60,000 nt of DNA from Lineus longissimus (taxonomy: Eukaryota > Nemertea > Pilidiophora > Heteronemertea > Lineidae), in contig NC_088308.1 in the NCBI RefSeq assembly GCF_910592395.1, positions 1,490,001 to 1,550,000 of the forward strand, given 5' to 3'. Positions 35,569 through 47,563 of this stretch are shown here, one piece after another (the stretch's first letter is position 1; the number at the start of each line of letters is the position of its first letter). The position numbers and the translations under genes are program-made. The notes under the pieces are model-generated. The model had not been told where the DNA came from and ran no database searches. It saw only the letters and a program-made list of their open reading frames with translations.

Positions 35569-36739
35569 GCCTGAACTAATATGCAGGGATCGGGAAAAAT
35601 TATACACGTACCTATTGTAAACAGATGGCGCTCAACTACAGAATATTGGAGTTGTTTGGCGTTAGAAGTAGGAACTAGATATAGTTGGACCAATAGTAAA
35701 TACACGTCAACGACCGGCCTACCCCTTGGCTTTAACCATCCAGGCACCAGTGGTTTTCAATATCCTCCCACGCCTCTCGATATGACGAAGGAGTATAAAA
35801 AGCCTGAAGCTCAGGGTGCCCTTGTACTAATTCTGATTGGAAAAGTCACGGTCCGACACTAATATTTTTTTGCCCCGATGCATCCTCGAAAATACCAGCT
35901 GCCGATTCGAACCATCCTCGGTACTCGAACGCTCGGAATCAGTATATGCTGCAGTTTGAAAAGTTTGGATGCGGGGTATGATAATGATAATAATGAAAAT
36001 GTTGACATCTTGTACATGGATGATTAGATAACAAGATGAGGAAGAAGAAAAAAAGAAAAAAGCTGCGGCAGATTCACCGGGAGTCGAACCCGTGACCAGC
36101 CGATCCACAGTCAAACACTCTTGGCGCTGAACCGTCAAGGCTTTCATGCTGTGTTGGTGATTTTATTCGCCTCTTATATGCGGTATGCAAACGAGCGCGC
36201 CGCAATTGTGACAGGGTCTCGCAGGTGGCAGAGTACTTTGCCGAAATAGTTCCAAGTAATCGTATATTTCGATAGTTGTACAGATTTTTCTCAACATATT
36301 GTATTTATATACCTCAGTGATATTAATGATTATCTTTGCAGTTGATTTAACGTTTTAATTGCCGTTTTTAAAGTTTTTAAAAATCGAGGTCAGCAGGGTC
36401 AGCAATAAATAGTTTTGAAAGAAATAGTAGTTGGCGCCGATGATATCAGCAATATGGTGGATTTCCGCCCCACCCGTGAGATTTGCTCTCGTCACGTCAT
36501 GAGCACAATGAACTGCTTGTGAACTATGCAGAATATGTATCGGCTACCGCTCTCTCCATCATTACCGACGATATGTGCCGGTGCCGGTCGTACGAGGTCG
36601 TTTCAATGAAAGAGACGCACGCCACTGCCGCACCGGTACCTGAGAAAACTTGCCGATTTAGGCAGATTTGCGATGATTGAAACAATACATCTACCTCCTA
36701 GTTCATGTATTCTCATATGACAAACCCAGTGGACATATA
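35569..36739 (+). repeat. array unit 1 (edge unit, 1,171 bp)
   Basis: The first ~300 bp is clearly diverged from the interior consensus (for example TATAGTTGGACC and GTAAATACACGTC in place of TATAATTGGACC and GTC), then the copy becomes nearly identical. It has a short extra TTTGAAAAG near 35,958. No hairpin insertion. Confidence 0.93.
36069..36141 (-). tRNA. tRNA-like sequence, His(GTG) register, array copy 1
   Basis: The 73 nt fit tRNA numbering throughout. D-stem GTTC/GAGT pairs (two G-U). Anticodon loop CTGTGGA has T33, anticodon GTG and G37, as in tRNA-His, on a weak TTTGA/TCGGC stem. The T-loop is TTCGACT with G53-C61 and four of five T-stem pairs. The B box GGTTCGACTCC is perfect, and A14, G15-C48 and G26 are present. 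Departures: T8 is C, G18-G19 are CC, and the acceptor GCCTTGA/TGAATCT pairs at only about four of seven positions including one wobble. An alternative acceptor from GGTTCA with TGAATC is possible. Downstream, T6 and T7 runs begin within about 10 nt, as at Pol III terminators. Upstream lie TATAAG (about -37) and AATAAAA (about -25). Likely a decayed or repurposed tRNA gene; charging with histidine is doubtful. Confidence 0.55.
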
Positions 36740-36963
36740 GCCTGAACTAACATGCAGCGATCGTTAAAACTTATACGTGTGTACCTATTGTATACATCAG
36801 ATAGCGCTCGAGCGTGCGACTACTGACTATTGGAGTTGCTTGGCGTTAGAAGTAGGAACTAGATATAATTGGACCAATATGTCAACGACCGGCGTACCCC
36901 TTTAACCATCCAGGCACCAGTGGTTTTCAATATCCTCCCACGCCTCCCGATATGACGAAGGAG

Positions 36964-36970
36964 TATAAAA
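36964..36970 (+). promoter_or_regulatory. TATAAAA box, one per array unit
   Basis: A canonical TATA box in GAGTATAAAAAGCC recurs in every unit (35,794 in the edge unit). It is followed by an inverted CCAAT (GATTGG) about 35-40 bp on. It could drive plus-strand transcription by Pol II. No coding sequence follows it. Confidence 0.35.
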
Positions 36971-37235
36971 AGCCTGAAGCTCAGGGTGCCCTTTGACTAA
37001 TTCTGATTGGAAAAGTCACGGTCCGACACTAATATTTTTTTGCCCCGATGCATCCTCGAAAATACCAGCTGCCGATTCGAACCATCCTCGGTAGTACTCG
37101 AACGCTCGATTTCAGTATAATATGCTGCAGTTTGGATGCGGGGTATGATAATGATAATAATGAAAATGTTGACATCTTGTACATGGATGATCAGATAACA
37201 AGATGAGGAAGAAGAAAAAAAGAAAAAAGCTGCGG

Positions 37236-37308
37236 CAGATTCACCGGGAGTCGAACCCGTGACCAGCCGATCCACAGTCAAACACTCTTGGCGCTGAACC
37301 GTCAAGGC
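37236..37308 (-). tRNA. tRNA-like sequence, copy 2
   Basis: Identical by eye to copy 1. Confidence 0.5.
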
Positions 37309-37870
37309 TTTCATGCTGTGTTGGTGATTTTATTCGCCTCTTATATGCGGTATGCAAACGAGCGCGCCGCAATTGTGACAGGGTCTCGCAGGTGGCAGAG
37401 TACTTTGCCGAAATAGTTCCAAGTAATCGTATATTTCGATAGTTGTACAGATTTTTCTCAACATATCGTATTTATATACCTCAGTGATATTAATGATTAT
37501 CTTTGCAGTTGATTTAACGTTTTAATTGCCGTTTTTAAAGTTTTTAAAAATCGAGGTCAGCAGGGTCAGCAATAAATAGTTTTGAAAGAAATAGTAGTTG
37601 GCGCCGATGATATCAGCAATATTCTGCCGATTCGAACCATCCTCGGTAGTACTCGAACGCTCGGAATCAGTATAATATGCTGCACGTTTTAATTGCCGTT
37701 TTTAAAGTTTTTAAAAATCGAGGTCAGCAGGGTCAGCAATAAGTAGTTCTGAAAGAAATAGTAGTTGGCGCCGATGATATCAGCAATATGGTGGATTTCC
37801 GCCCCACCCGTGAGATTTGCTCTCGTCACGTCATGAGCACAATGAACTGCTTGTGAACTATGCAGAATAT

Positions 37871-37988
37871 GGGTGATATGAATAAAGACTAGGAAATGCT
37901 TTTATCTAAATCTCCATGTACATTTACACTAGGCCTTCCTGTACAAAACCGGAGTAAAAGCATTTGCTAGTCTTTATTCATATCACCC
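37871..37988. mobile_element. 118 bp hairpin MITE inside array unit, copy 1
   Basis: The element starts GGGTGATATGAATAAAG and ends in its inverted repeat; the two 34 bp arms differ at one position and enclose about 50 bp. The empty site in other units reads AGAATATGTATCGG and the filled one AGAATAT-element-AATGTATCGG, a net gain of 121 bp that implies a 1-3 bp target duplication (AT or ATG, ambiguous). No ORF. The insertion breaks the recurrent 65-codon plus-strand ORF. Confidence 0.92.
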
Positions 37989-38194
37989 AATGTATCGGCT
38001 ACCGCTCTCTCCATCATTACCGACGATATGTGCCGGTGCCGGTCGTACGAGGTCGTTTCAATGAAAGAGACGCACGCCACTGCCGCACCGGTACCTGAGA
38101 AAACTTGCCGATTTAGGCAGATTTGCGATGATTGAAACAATACATCTACCTCCTAGTTCATATATTCTCATATGACAAGCCCAGTGGACATATA

Positions 38195-39364
38195 GCCTGA
38201 ACTAACATGCAGCGATCGTTAAAACTTATACGTGTGTACCTATTGTATGCATCAGATAGCGCTCGAGCGTGCGACTACTGACTATTGGAGTTGCTTGGCG
38301 TTAGAAGTAGGAACTAGATATAATTGGACCAATATGTCAACGACCGGCGTACCCCTTTAACCATCCAGGCACCAGTGGTTTTCAATATCCTCCCACGCCT
38401 CCCGATATGACGAAGGAGTATAAAAAGCCTGAAGCTCAGGGTGCCCTTTGACTAATTCTGATTGGAAAGTCACGGTCCGACACTAATATTTTTTTTTTTG
38501 CCCCGATGCATCCTCGAAACTACCAGCTGCCGATTCGAACCATCCTCGGTAGTACTCGAACGCTCGGAATCAGTATAATATGCTGCAGTTTGGATGCGGG
38601 GTATGATAATGATAATAATGAAAATGTTGACATCTTGTACATGGATGATTAGATAACAAGATGAGGAAGAAGAAACAAAGAAAAAAGCTGCGGCAGATTC
38701 ACCGGGAGTCGAACCCGTGACCAGCCGATCCACAGTCAAACACTCTTGGCGCTGAACCGTCAAGGCTTTCATGCTGTGTTGGTGATTTTATTCGCCTCTT
38801 ATATGCGGTATGCAAACGAGTGCGCCGCAATTGTGACAGGGTCTCGCAGGTGGCAGAGTACTTTGCCGAAATAGTTCCAAGTAATCGTATATTTCGATAG
38901 TTGTACAGATTTTTCTCAACATATCGTATTTATATACCTCAGTGATATTAATGATTATCTTTGCAGTTGATTTAACGTTTTAATTGCCGTTTTTAAAGTT
39001 TTTAAAAATCGAGGTCAGCAGGGTCAGCAATAAATAGTTTTGAAAGAAATAGCAGTTGGCGCCGATGATATCAGCAATATGGTGGATTTCCGCCCCACCC
39101 GTGAGATTTGCTCTCGTCACGTCATGAGCACAATGAACTGCTTGTGAACTATGCAGAATATGTATCGGCTACCGCTCTCTCCATCATTACCGACGATATG
39201 TGCCGGTGCCGGTCGTACGAGGTCGTTTCAATGAAAGAGACGCACGCCACTGCCGCACCGGTACCTGAGAAAACTTGCCGATTTTGGCAGATTTGCGATG
39301 ATTGAAACAATACATCTACCTCCTAGTTCATGTATTCTCATATGACAAACCCAGTGGACATATA
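38195..39364 (+). repeat. array unit 3 (1,170 bp)
   Basis: It has 11 T where others have 7 (near 38,490), one A fewer just before, and an A-to-C change in the A-rich terminator (GAAACAAAG). It carries the linked variants AATAGCAG and GATTTTGGC. Confidence 0.95.
38694..38766 (-). tRNA. tRNA-like sequence, copy 3
   Basis: Core unchanged; the distal T-run of the terminator is interrupted by a G on the transcribed sense (A-to-C on plus), leaving the proximal T6. Confidence 0.5.
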
Positions 39365-40531
39365 GCCTGAACTAACATGCAGCGATCGTTAAAACTTATA
39401 CGTGTGTACCTATTGTATACATCAGATAGCGCTCGAGCGTGCGACTACTGACTATTGGAGTTGCTTGGCGTTAGAAGTAGGAACTAGATATAATTGGACC
39501 AATATGTCAACGACCGGCGTACCCCTTTAACCATCCAGGCACCAGTGGTTTTCAATATCCTCCCAAGCCTCCCGATATGACGAAGGAGTATAAAAAGCCT
39601 GAAGCTCAGGGTGCCCTTTGACTAATTCTGATTGGAAAAGTCACGGTCCGACACTAATATTTTTTTGCCCCGATGCATCCTCGAAAATACCAGCTGCCGA
39701 TTCGAACCATCCTCGGTAGTACTCGAACGCTCGGAATCAGTATAATATGCTGCAGTTTGGATGCGGGGTATGATAATGATAATAATGAAAATGTTGACAT
39801 CTTGTACATGGATGATTAGATAACAAGATAAGGAAGAAGAAAAAAAGAAAAAAGCTGCGGCAGATTCACCGGGAGTCGAACCCGTGACCAGCCGATCCAC
39901 AGTCAAACACTCTTGGCGCTGAACCGTCAAGGCTTTCATGCTGTGTTGGTGATTTTATTCGCCTCTTATATGCGGTATGCAAACGAGCGCGCCGCAATTG
40001 TGACAGGGTCTCGCAGGTGGCAGAGTACTTTGCCGAAATAGTTCCAAGTAATCGTATATTTCGATAGTTGTACAGATTTTTCTCAACATATCGTATTTAT
40101 ATACCTCAGTGATATTAATGATTATCTTTGCAGTTGATTTAACGTTTTAATTGCCGTTTTTAAAGTTTTTAAAAATCGAGGTCAGCAGGGTCAGCAATAA
40201 ATAGTTTTGAAAGAAATAGTAGTTGGCGCCGATGATATCAGCAATATGGTGGATTTCCGCCCCACCCGTGAGATTTGCTCTCGTCACGTCATGAGCACAA
40301 TGAACTGCTTGTGAACTATGCAGAATATGTATCGGCTACCGCTCTCTCCATCATTACCGACGATATGTGCCGGTGCCGGTCGTACGAGGTCGTTTCAATG
40401 AAAGAGACGCACGCCACTGCCGCACCGGTACCTGAGAAAACTTGCCGATTTAGGCAGATTTGCGATGATTGAAACAATACATCTACCTCCTAGTTCATGT
40501 ATTCTCATATGACAAACCCAGTGGACATATA
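39365..40531 (+). repeat. array unit 4 (1,167 bp)
   Basis: Base-length unit with AGATAAGG and a private CCCAAGCCT change. No hairpin and no 6 bp insertion. Confidence 0.95.
39861..39933 (-). tRNA. tRNA-like sequence, copy 4
   Basis: Core unchanged, both T-runs intact. Confidence 0.5.
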
Positions 40532-41704
40532 GCCTGAACTAACATGCAGCGATCGTTAAAACTTATACGTGTGTACCTATTGTATACATCAGATAGCGCT
40601 CGAGCGTGCGACTACTGACTATTGGAGTTGCTTGGCGTTAGAAGTAGGAACTAGATATAATTGGACCAATATGTCAACGACCGGCGTACCCCTTTAACCA
40701 TCCAGGCACCAGTGGTTTTCAATATCCTCCCACGCCTCCCGATATGACGAAGGAGTATAAAAAGCCTGAAGCTCAGGGTGCCCTTTGACTAATTCTGATT
40801 GGAAAAGTCACGGTCCGACACTAATATTTTTTTGCCCCGATGCATCCTCGAAAATACCAGCTGCCGATTCGAACCATCCTCGGTAGTACTCGAACGCTCG
40901 GAATCAGTATAATATGCTGCAGTTTGGATGCGGGGTATGATAATGATAATAATGAAAATGTTGACATCTTGTACATGGATGATTAGATAACAAGATAAGG
41001 AAGAAGAAAAAAAGAAAAAAGCTGCGGCAGATTCACCGGGAGTCGAACCCGTGACCAGCCGATCCACAGTCAAACACTCTTGGCGCTGAACCGTCAAGGC
41101 TTTCATGCTGTGTTGGTGATTTTATTCGCCTCTTATACATGTATGCGGTATGCAAACGAGCGCGCCGCAATTGTGACAGGGTCTCGCAGGTGGCAGAGTA
41201 CTTTGCCGAAATAGTTCCAAGTAATCGTATATTTCGATAGTTGTACAGATTTTTCTCAACATATCGTATTTATATACCTCAGTGATATTAATGATTATCT
41301 TTGCAGTTGATTTAACGTTTTAATTGCCGTTTTTAAAGTTTTTAAAAATCGAGGTCAGCAGGGTCAGCAATAAATAGTTTTGAAAGAAATAGTAGTTGGC
41401 GCCGATGATATCAGCAATATGGTGGATTTCCGCCCCACCCGTGAGATTTGCTCTCGTCACGTCATGAGCACAATGAACTGCTTGTGAACTATGCAGAATA
41501 TGTATCGGCTACCGCTCTCTCCATCATTACCGACGAAATGTGCCGGTGCCGGTCGTACGAGGTCGTTTCAATGAAAGAGACGCACGCCACTGCCGCACCG
41601 GTACCTGAGAAAACTTGCCGATTTAGGCAGATTTGCGATGATTGAAACAATACATCTACCTCCTAGTTCATGTATTCTCATATGACAAACCCAGTGGACA
41701 TATA
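40532..41704 (+). repeat. array unit 5 (1,173 bp)
   Basis: It carries the 6 bp insertion (CTTATACATGTATGCGG) near 41,134 and a private GACGAAATG change. Confidence 0.95.
41028..41100 (-). tRNA. tRNA-like sequence, copy 5
   Basis: Core unchanged; the upstream TATA region carries the 6 bp insertion, changing CATATAAG to CATACATGTATAAG. Confidence 0.5.
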
Positions 41705-42877
41705 GCCTGAACTAACATGCAGCGATCGTTAAAACTTATACGTGTGTACCTATTGTATACATCAGATAGCGCTCGAGCGTGCGACTACTGACTATTGGAG
41801 TTGCTTGGCGTTAGAAGTAGGAACTAGATATAATTGGACCAATATGTCAACGACCGGCGTACCCCTTTAACCATCCAGGCACCAGTGGTTTTCAATATCC
41901 TCCCACGCCTCCCGATATGACGAAGGAGTATAAAAAGCCTGAAGCTCAGGGTGCCCTTTGACTAATTCTGATTGGAAAAGTCACGGTCCGACACTAATAT
42001 TTTTTTGCCCCGATGCATCCTCGAAAATACCAGCTGCCGATTCGAACCATCCTCGGTAGTACTCGAACGCTCGGAATCAGTATAATATGCTGCAGTTTGG
42101 ATGCGGGGTATGATAATGATAATAATGAAAATGTTGACATCTTGTACATGGATGATTAGATAACAAGATAAGGAAGAAGAAAAAAAGAAAAAAGCTGCGG
42201 CAGATTCACCGGGAGTCGAACCCGTGACCAGCCGATCCACAGTCAAACACTCTTGGCGCTGAACCGTCAAGGCTTTCATGCTGTGTTGGTGATTTTATTC
42301 GCCTCTTATACATGTATGCGGTATGCAAACGAGCGCGCCGCAATTGTGACAGGGTCTCGCAGGTGGCAGAGTACTTTGCCGAAATAGTTCCAAGTAATCG
42401 TATATTTCGATAGTTGTACAGATTTTTCTCAACATATCGTATTTATATACCTCAGTGATATTAATGATTATCTTTGCAGTTGATTTAACGTTTTAATTGC
42501 CGTTTTTAAAGTTTTTAAAAATCGAGGTCAGCAGGGTCAGCAATAAATAGTTTTGAAAGAAATAGCAGTTGGCGCCGATGATATCAGCAATATGGTGGAT
42601 TTCCGCCCCACCCGTGAGATTTGCTCTCGTCACGTCATGAGCACAATGAACTGCTTGTGAACTATGCAGAATATGTATCGGCTACCGCTCTCTCCATCAT
42701 TACCGACGATATGTGCCGGTGCCGGTCGTACGAGGTCGTTTCAATGAAAGAGACGCACGCCACTGCCGCACCGGTACCTGAGAAAACTTGCCGATTTTGG
42801 CAGATTTGCGATGATTGAAACAATACATCTACCTCCTAGTTCATGTATTCTCATATGACAAACCCAGTGGACATATA
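41705..42877 (+). repeat. array unit 6 (1,173 bp)
   Basis: It has the 6 bp insertion and the AATAGCAG plus GATTTTGGC pair shared with units 3 and 7. Confidence 0.95.
42201..42273 (-). tRNA. tRNA-like sequence, copy 6
   Basis: As copy 5, including the upstream insertion. Confidence 0.5.
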
Positions 42878-44050
42878 GCCTGAACTAACATGCAGCGATC
42901 GTTAAAACTTATACGTGTGTACCTATTGTATACATCAGATAGCGCTCGAGCGTGCGACTACTGACTATTGGAGTTGCTTGGCGTTAGAAGTAGGAACTAG
43001 ATATAATTGGACCAATATGTCAACGACCGGCGTACCCCTTTAACCATCCAGGCACCAGTGGTTTTCAATATCCTCCCACGCCTCCCGATATGACGAAGGA
43101 GTATAAAAAGCCTGAAGCTCAGGGTGCCCTTTGACTAATTCTGATTGGAAAAGTCACGGTCCGACACTAATATTTTTTTGCCCCGATGCATCCTCGAAAA
43201 TACCAGCTGCCGATTCGAACCATCCTCGGTAGTACTCGAACGCTCGGAATCAGTATAATATGCTGCAGTTTGGATGCGGGGTATGATAATGATAATAATG
43301 AAAATGTTGACATCTTGTACATGGATGATTAGATAACAAGATAAGGAAGAAGAAAAAAAGAAAAAAGCTGCGGCAGATTCACCGGGAGTCGAACCCGTGA
43401 CCAGCCGATCCACAGTCAAACACTCTTGGCGCTGAACCGTCAAGGCTTTCATGCTGTGTTGGTGATTTTATTCGCCTCTTATACATGTATGCGGTATGCA
43501 AACGAGCGCGCCGCAATTGTGACAGGGTCTCGCAGGTGGCAGAGTACTTTGCCGAAATAGTTCCAAGTAATCGTATATTTCGATAGTTGTACAGATTTTT
43601 CTCAACATATCGTATTTATATACCTCAGTGATATTAATGATTATCTTTGCAGTTGATTTAACGTTTTAATTGCCGTTTTTAAAGTTTTTAAAAATCGAGG
43701 TCAGCAGGGTCAGCAATAAATAGTTTTGAAAGAAATAGCAGTTGGCGCCGATGATATCAGCAATATGGTGGATTTCCGCCCCACCCGTGAGATTTGCTCT
43801 CGTCACGTCATGAGCACAATGAACTGCTTGTGAACTATGCAGAATATGTATCGGCTACCGCTCTCTCCATCATTACCGACGATATGTGCCGGTGCCGGTC
43901 GTACGAGGTCGTTTCAATGAAAGAGACGCACGCCACTGCCGCACCGGTACCTGAGAAAACTTGCCGATTTTGGCAGATTTGCGATGATTGAAACAATACA
44001 TCTACCTCCTAGTTCATGTATTCTCATATGACAAACCCAGTGGACATATA
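42878..44050 (+). repeat. array unit 7 (1,173 bp)
   Basis: It has the same marker set as unit 6, suggesting a recent two-unit duplication. Confidence 0.95.
43374..43446 (-). tRNA. tRNA-like sequence, copy 7
   Basis: As copy 5, including the upstream insertion. Confidence 0.5.
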
Positions 44051-45217
44051 GCCTGAACTAACATGCAGCGATCGTTAAAACTTATACGTGTGTACCTATT
44101 GTATACATCAGATAGCGCTCGAGCGTGCGACTACTGACTATTGGAGTTGCTTGGCGTTAGAAGTAGGAACTAGATATAATTGGACCAATATGTCAACGAC
44201 CGGCGTACCCCTTTAACCATCCAGGCACCAGTGGTTTTCAATATCCTCCCACGCCTCCCGATATGACGAAGGAGTATAAAAAGCCTGAAGCTCAGGGTGC
44301 CCTTTGACTAATTCTGATTGGAAAAGTCACGGTCCGACACTAATATTTTTTTGCCCCGATGCATCCTCGAAAATACCAGCTGCCGATTCGAACCATCCTC
44401 GGTAGTACTCGAACGCTCGGAATCAGTATAATATGCTGCAGTTTGGATGCGGGGTATGATAATGATAATAATGAAAATGTTGACATCTTGTACATGGATG
44501 ATTAGATAACAAGATAAGGAAGAAGAAAAAAAGAAAAAAGCTGCGGCAGATTCACCGGGAGTCGAACCCGTGACCAGCCGATCCACAGTCAAACACTCTT
44601 GGCGCTGAACCGTCAAGGCTTTCATGCTGTGTTGGTGATTTTATTCGCCTCTTATATGCGGTATGCAAACGAGCGCGCCGCAATTGTGACAGGGTCTCGC
44701 AGGTGGCAGAGTACTTTGCCGAAATAGTTCCAAGTAATCGTATATTTCGATAGTTGTACAGATTTTTCTCAACATATCGTATTTATATACCTCAGTGATA
44801 TTAATGATTATCTTTGCAGTTGATTTAACGTTTTAATTGCCGTTTTTAAAGTTTTTAAAAATCGAGGTCAGCAGGGTCAGCAATAAATAGTTTTGAAAGA
44901 AATAGTAGTTGGCGCCGATGATATCAGCAATATGGTGGATTTCCGCCCCACCCGTGAGATTTGCTCTCGTCACGTCATGAGCACAATGAACTGCTTGTGA
45001 ACTATGCAGAATATGTATCGGCTACCGCTCTCTCCATCATTACCGACGATATGTGCCGGTGCCGGTCGTACGAGGTCGTTTCAATGAAAGAGACGCACGC
45101 CACTGCCGCACCGGTACCTGAGAAAACTTGCCGATTTAGGCAGATTTGCGATGATTGAAACAATACATCTACCTCCTAGTTCATGTATTCTCATATGACA
45201 AACCCAGTGGACATATA
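44051..45217 (+). repeat. array unit 8 (1,167 bp)
   Basis: It lacks the 6 bp insertion and carries AATAGTAG with GATTTAGGC, like unit 4. Confidence 0.95.
44547..44619 (-). tRNA. tRNA-like sequence, copy 8
   Basis: Core unchanged, no upstream insertion. Confidence 0.5.
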
Positions 45218-46390
45218 GCCTGAACTAACATGCAGCGATCGTTAAAACTTATACGTGTGTACCTATTGTATACATCAGATAGCGCTCGAGCGTGCGACTA
45301 CTGACTATTGGAGTTGCTTGGCGTTAGAAGTAGGAACTAGATATAATTGGACCAATATGTCAACGACCGGCGTACCCCTTTAACCATCCAGGCACCAGTG
45401 GTTTTCAATATCCTCCCACGCCTCCCGATATGACGAAGGAGTATAAAAAGCCTGAAGCTCAGGGTGCCCTTTGACTAATTCTGATTGGAAAAGTCACGGT
45501 CCGACACTAATATTTTTTTGCCCCGATGCATCCTCGAAAATACCAGCTGCCGATTCGAACCATCCTCGGTAGTACTCGAACGCTCGGAATCAGTATAATA
45601 TGCTGCAGTTTGGATGCGGGGTATGATAATGATAATAATGAAAATGTTGACATCTTGTACATGGATGATTAGATAACAAGATAATGAAGAAGAAAAAAAG
45701 AAAAAAGCTGCGGAAGATTCACCGGGAGTCGAACCCGTGACCAGCCGATCCACAGTCAAACACTCTTGGCGCTGAACCGTCAAGGCTTTCATGCTGTGTT
45801 GGTGATTTTATTCGCCTCTTATACATGTATGCGGTATGCAAACGAGCGCGCCGCAATTGTGACAGGGTCTCGCAGGTGGCAGAGTACTTTGCCGAAATAG
45901 TTCCAAGTAATCGTATATTTCGATAGTTGTACAGATTTTTCTCAACATATCGTATTTATATACCTCAGTGATATTAATGATTATCTTTGCAGTTGATTTA
46001 ACGTTTTAATTGCCGTTTTTAAAGTTTTTAAAAATCGAGGTCAGCAGGGTCAGCAATAAATAGTTTTGAAAGAAATAGTAGTTGGCGCCGATGATATCAG
46101 CAATATGGTGGATTTCCGCCCCACCCGTGAGATTTGCTCTCGTCACGTCATGAGCACAATGACCTGCTTGTGAACTATGCAGAATATGTATCGGCTACCG
46201 CTCTCTCCATCATTACCGACGATATGTGCCGGTGCCGGTCGTACGAGGTCGTTTCAATGAAAGAGACGCACGCCACTGCCGCACCGGTACCTGAGAAAAC
46301 TTGCCGATTTAGGCAGATTTGCGATGATTGAAACAATACATCTACCTCCTAGTTCATGTATTCTCATATGACAAACCCAGTGGACATATA
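45218..46390 (+). repeat. array unit 9 (1,173 bp)
   Basis: It has the 6 bp insertion and private changes AGATAATGAAG, CGGAAGATT (just outside and at the 3' end of the tRNA-like sequence) and ATGACCTGC. Confidence 0.95.
45714..45786 (-). tRNA. tRNA-like sequence, copy 9
   Basis: The discriminator base (position 73) is T instead of G; otherwise unchanged, with the upstream insertion. Confidence 0.48.
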
Positions 46391-47563
46391 GCCTGAACTA
46401 ACATGCAGCGATCGTTAAAACTTATACGTGTGTACCTATTGTATACATCAGATAGCGCTCGAGCGTGCGACTACTGACTATTGGAGTTGCTTGGCGTTAG
46501 AAGTAGGAACTAGATATAATTGGACCAATATGTCAACGACCGGCGTACCCCTTTAACCATCCAGGCACCAGTGGTTTTCAATATCCTCCCACGCCTCCCG
46601 ATATGACGAAGGAGTATAAAAAGCCTGAAGCTCAGGGTGCCCTTTGACTAATTCTGATTGGAAAAGTCACGGTCCGACACTAATATTTTTTTGCCCCGAT
46701 GCATCCTCGAAAATACCAGCTGCCGATTCGAACCATCCTCGGTAGTACTCGAACGCTCGGAATCAGTATAATATGCTGCAGTTTGGATGCGGGGTATGAT
46801 AATGATAATAATGAAAATGTTGACATCTTGTACATGGATGATTAGATAACAAGATAAGGAAGAAGAAAAAAAGAAAAAAGCTGCGGCAGATTCACCGGGA
46901 GTCGAACCCGTGACCAGCCGATCCACAGTCAAACACTCTTGGCGCTGAACCGTCAAGGCTTTCATGCTGTGTTGGTGATTTTATTCGCCTCTTATACATG
47001 TATGCGGTATGCAAACGAGCGCGCCGCAATTGTGACAGGGTCTCGCAGGTGGCAGAGTACTTTGCCGAAATAGTTCCAAGTAATCGTATATTTCGATAGT
47101 TGTACAGATTTTTCTCAACATATCGTATTTATATACCTCAGTGATATTAATGATTATCTTTGCAGTTGATTTAACGTTTTAATTGCCGTTTTTAAAGTTT
47201 TTAAAAATCGAGGTCAGCAGGGTCAGCAATAAATAGTTTTGAAAGAAATAGTAGTTGGCGCCGATGATATCAGCAATATGGTGGATTTCCGCCCCACCCG
47301 TGAGATTTGCTCTCGTCACGTCATGAGCACAATGAACTGCTTGTGAACTTTGCAGAATATGTATCGGCTACCGCTCTCTCCATCATTACCGACGATATGT
47401 GCCGGTGCCGGTCGTACGAGGTCGTTTCAATGAAAGAGACGCACGCCACTGCCGCACCGGTACCTGAGAAAACTTGCCGATTTAGGCAGATTTGCGATGA
47501 TTGAAACAATACATCTACCTCCTAGTTCATGTATTCTCATATGACAAACCCAGTGGACATATA
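46391..47563 (+). repeat. array unit 10 (1,173 bp)
   Basis: It has the 6 bp insertion and a private GAACTTTGC change. Confidence 0.95.
46887..46959 (-). tRNA. tRNA-like sequence, copy 10
   Basis: Core unchanged, upstream insertion present. Confidence 0.5.

Larger units (their letters stand above)
36740..38194 (+). repeat. array unit 2 (1,455 bp, hairpin element and 167 bp partial duplication)
   Basis: After CAGCAATAT at 37,621 the sequence jumps back to CTGCCGATTCGAACC, runs to CTGCA at 37,684 and then jumps forward to CGTTTTAATTGCC, giving a rearranged insert without a second tRNA-like copy. The hairpin element is at 37,871. Confidence 0.95.

Noticed and set aside
35827-36147. 100-107-codon minus-strand ORF recurring in nearly every unit
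   Set aside because: It translates the tRNA-like sequence followed by the T-rich terminator and an AT-rich repeat, giving Phe/Ser and Ile runs. In-frame length changes (15 bp deletion, 6-11 T runs) are tolerated, and one variant (50,801-51,148) changes reading end. Not credible as a protein.
36483-36680. 65-codon plus-strand ORF recurring in ten or more array units
   Set aside because: It starts at TTG, not ATG, and is broken by the hairpin insertion in six units; conservation follows from recent array homogenisation. No domain is recognisable.
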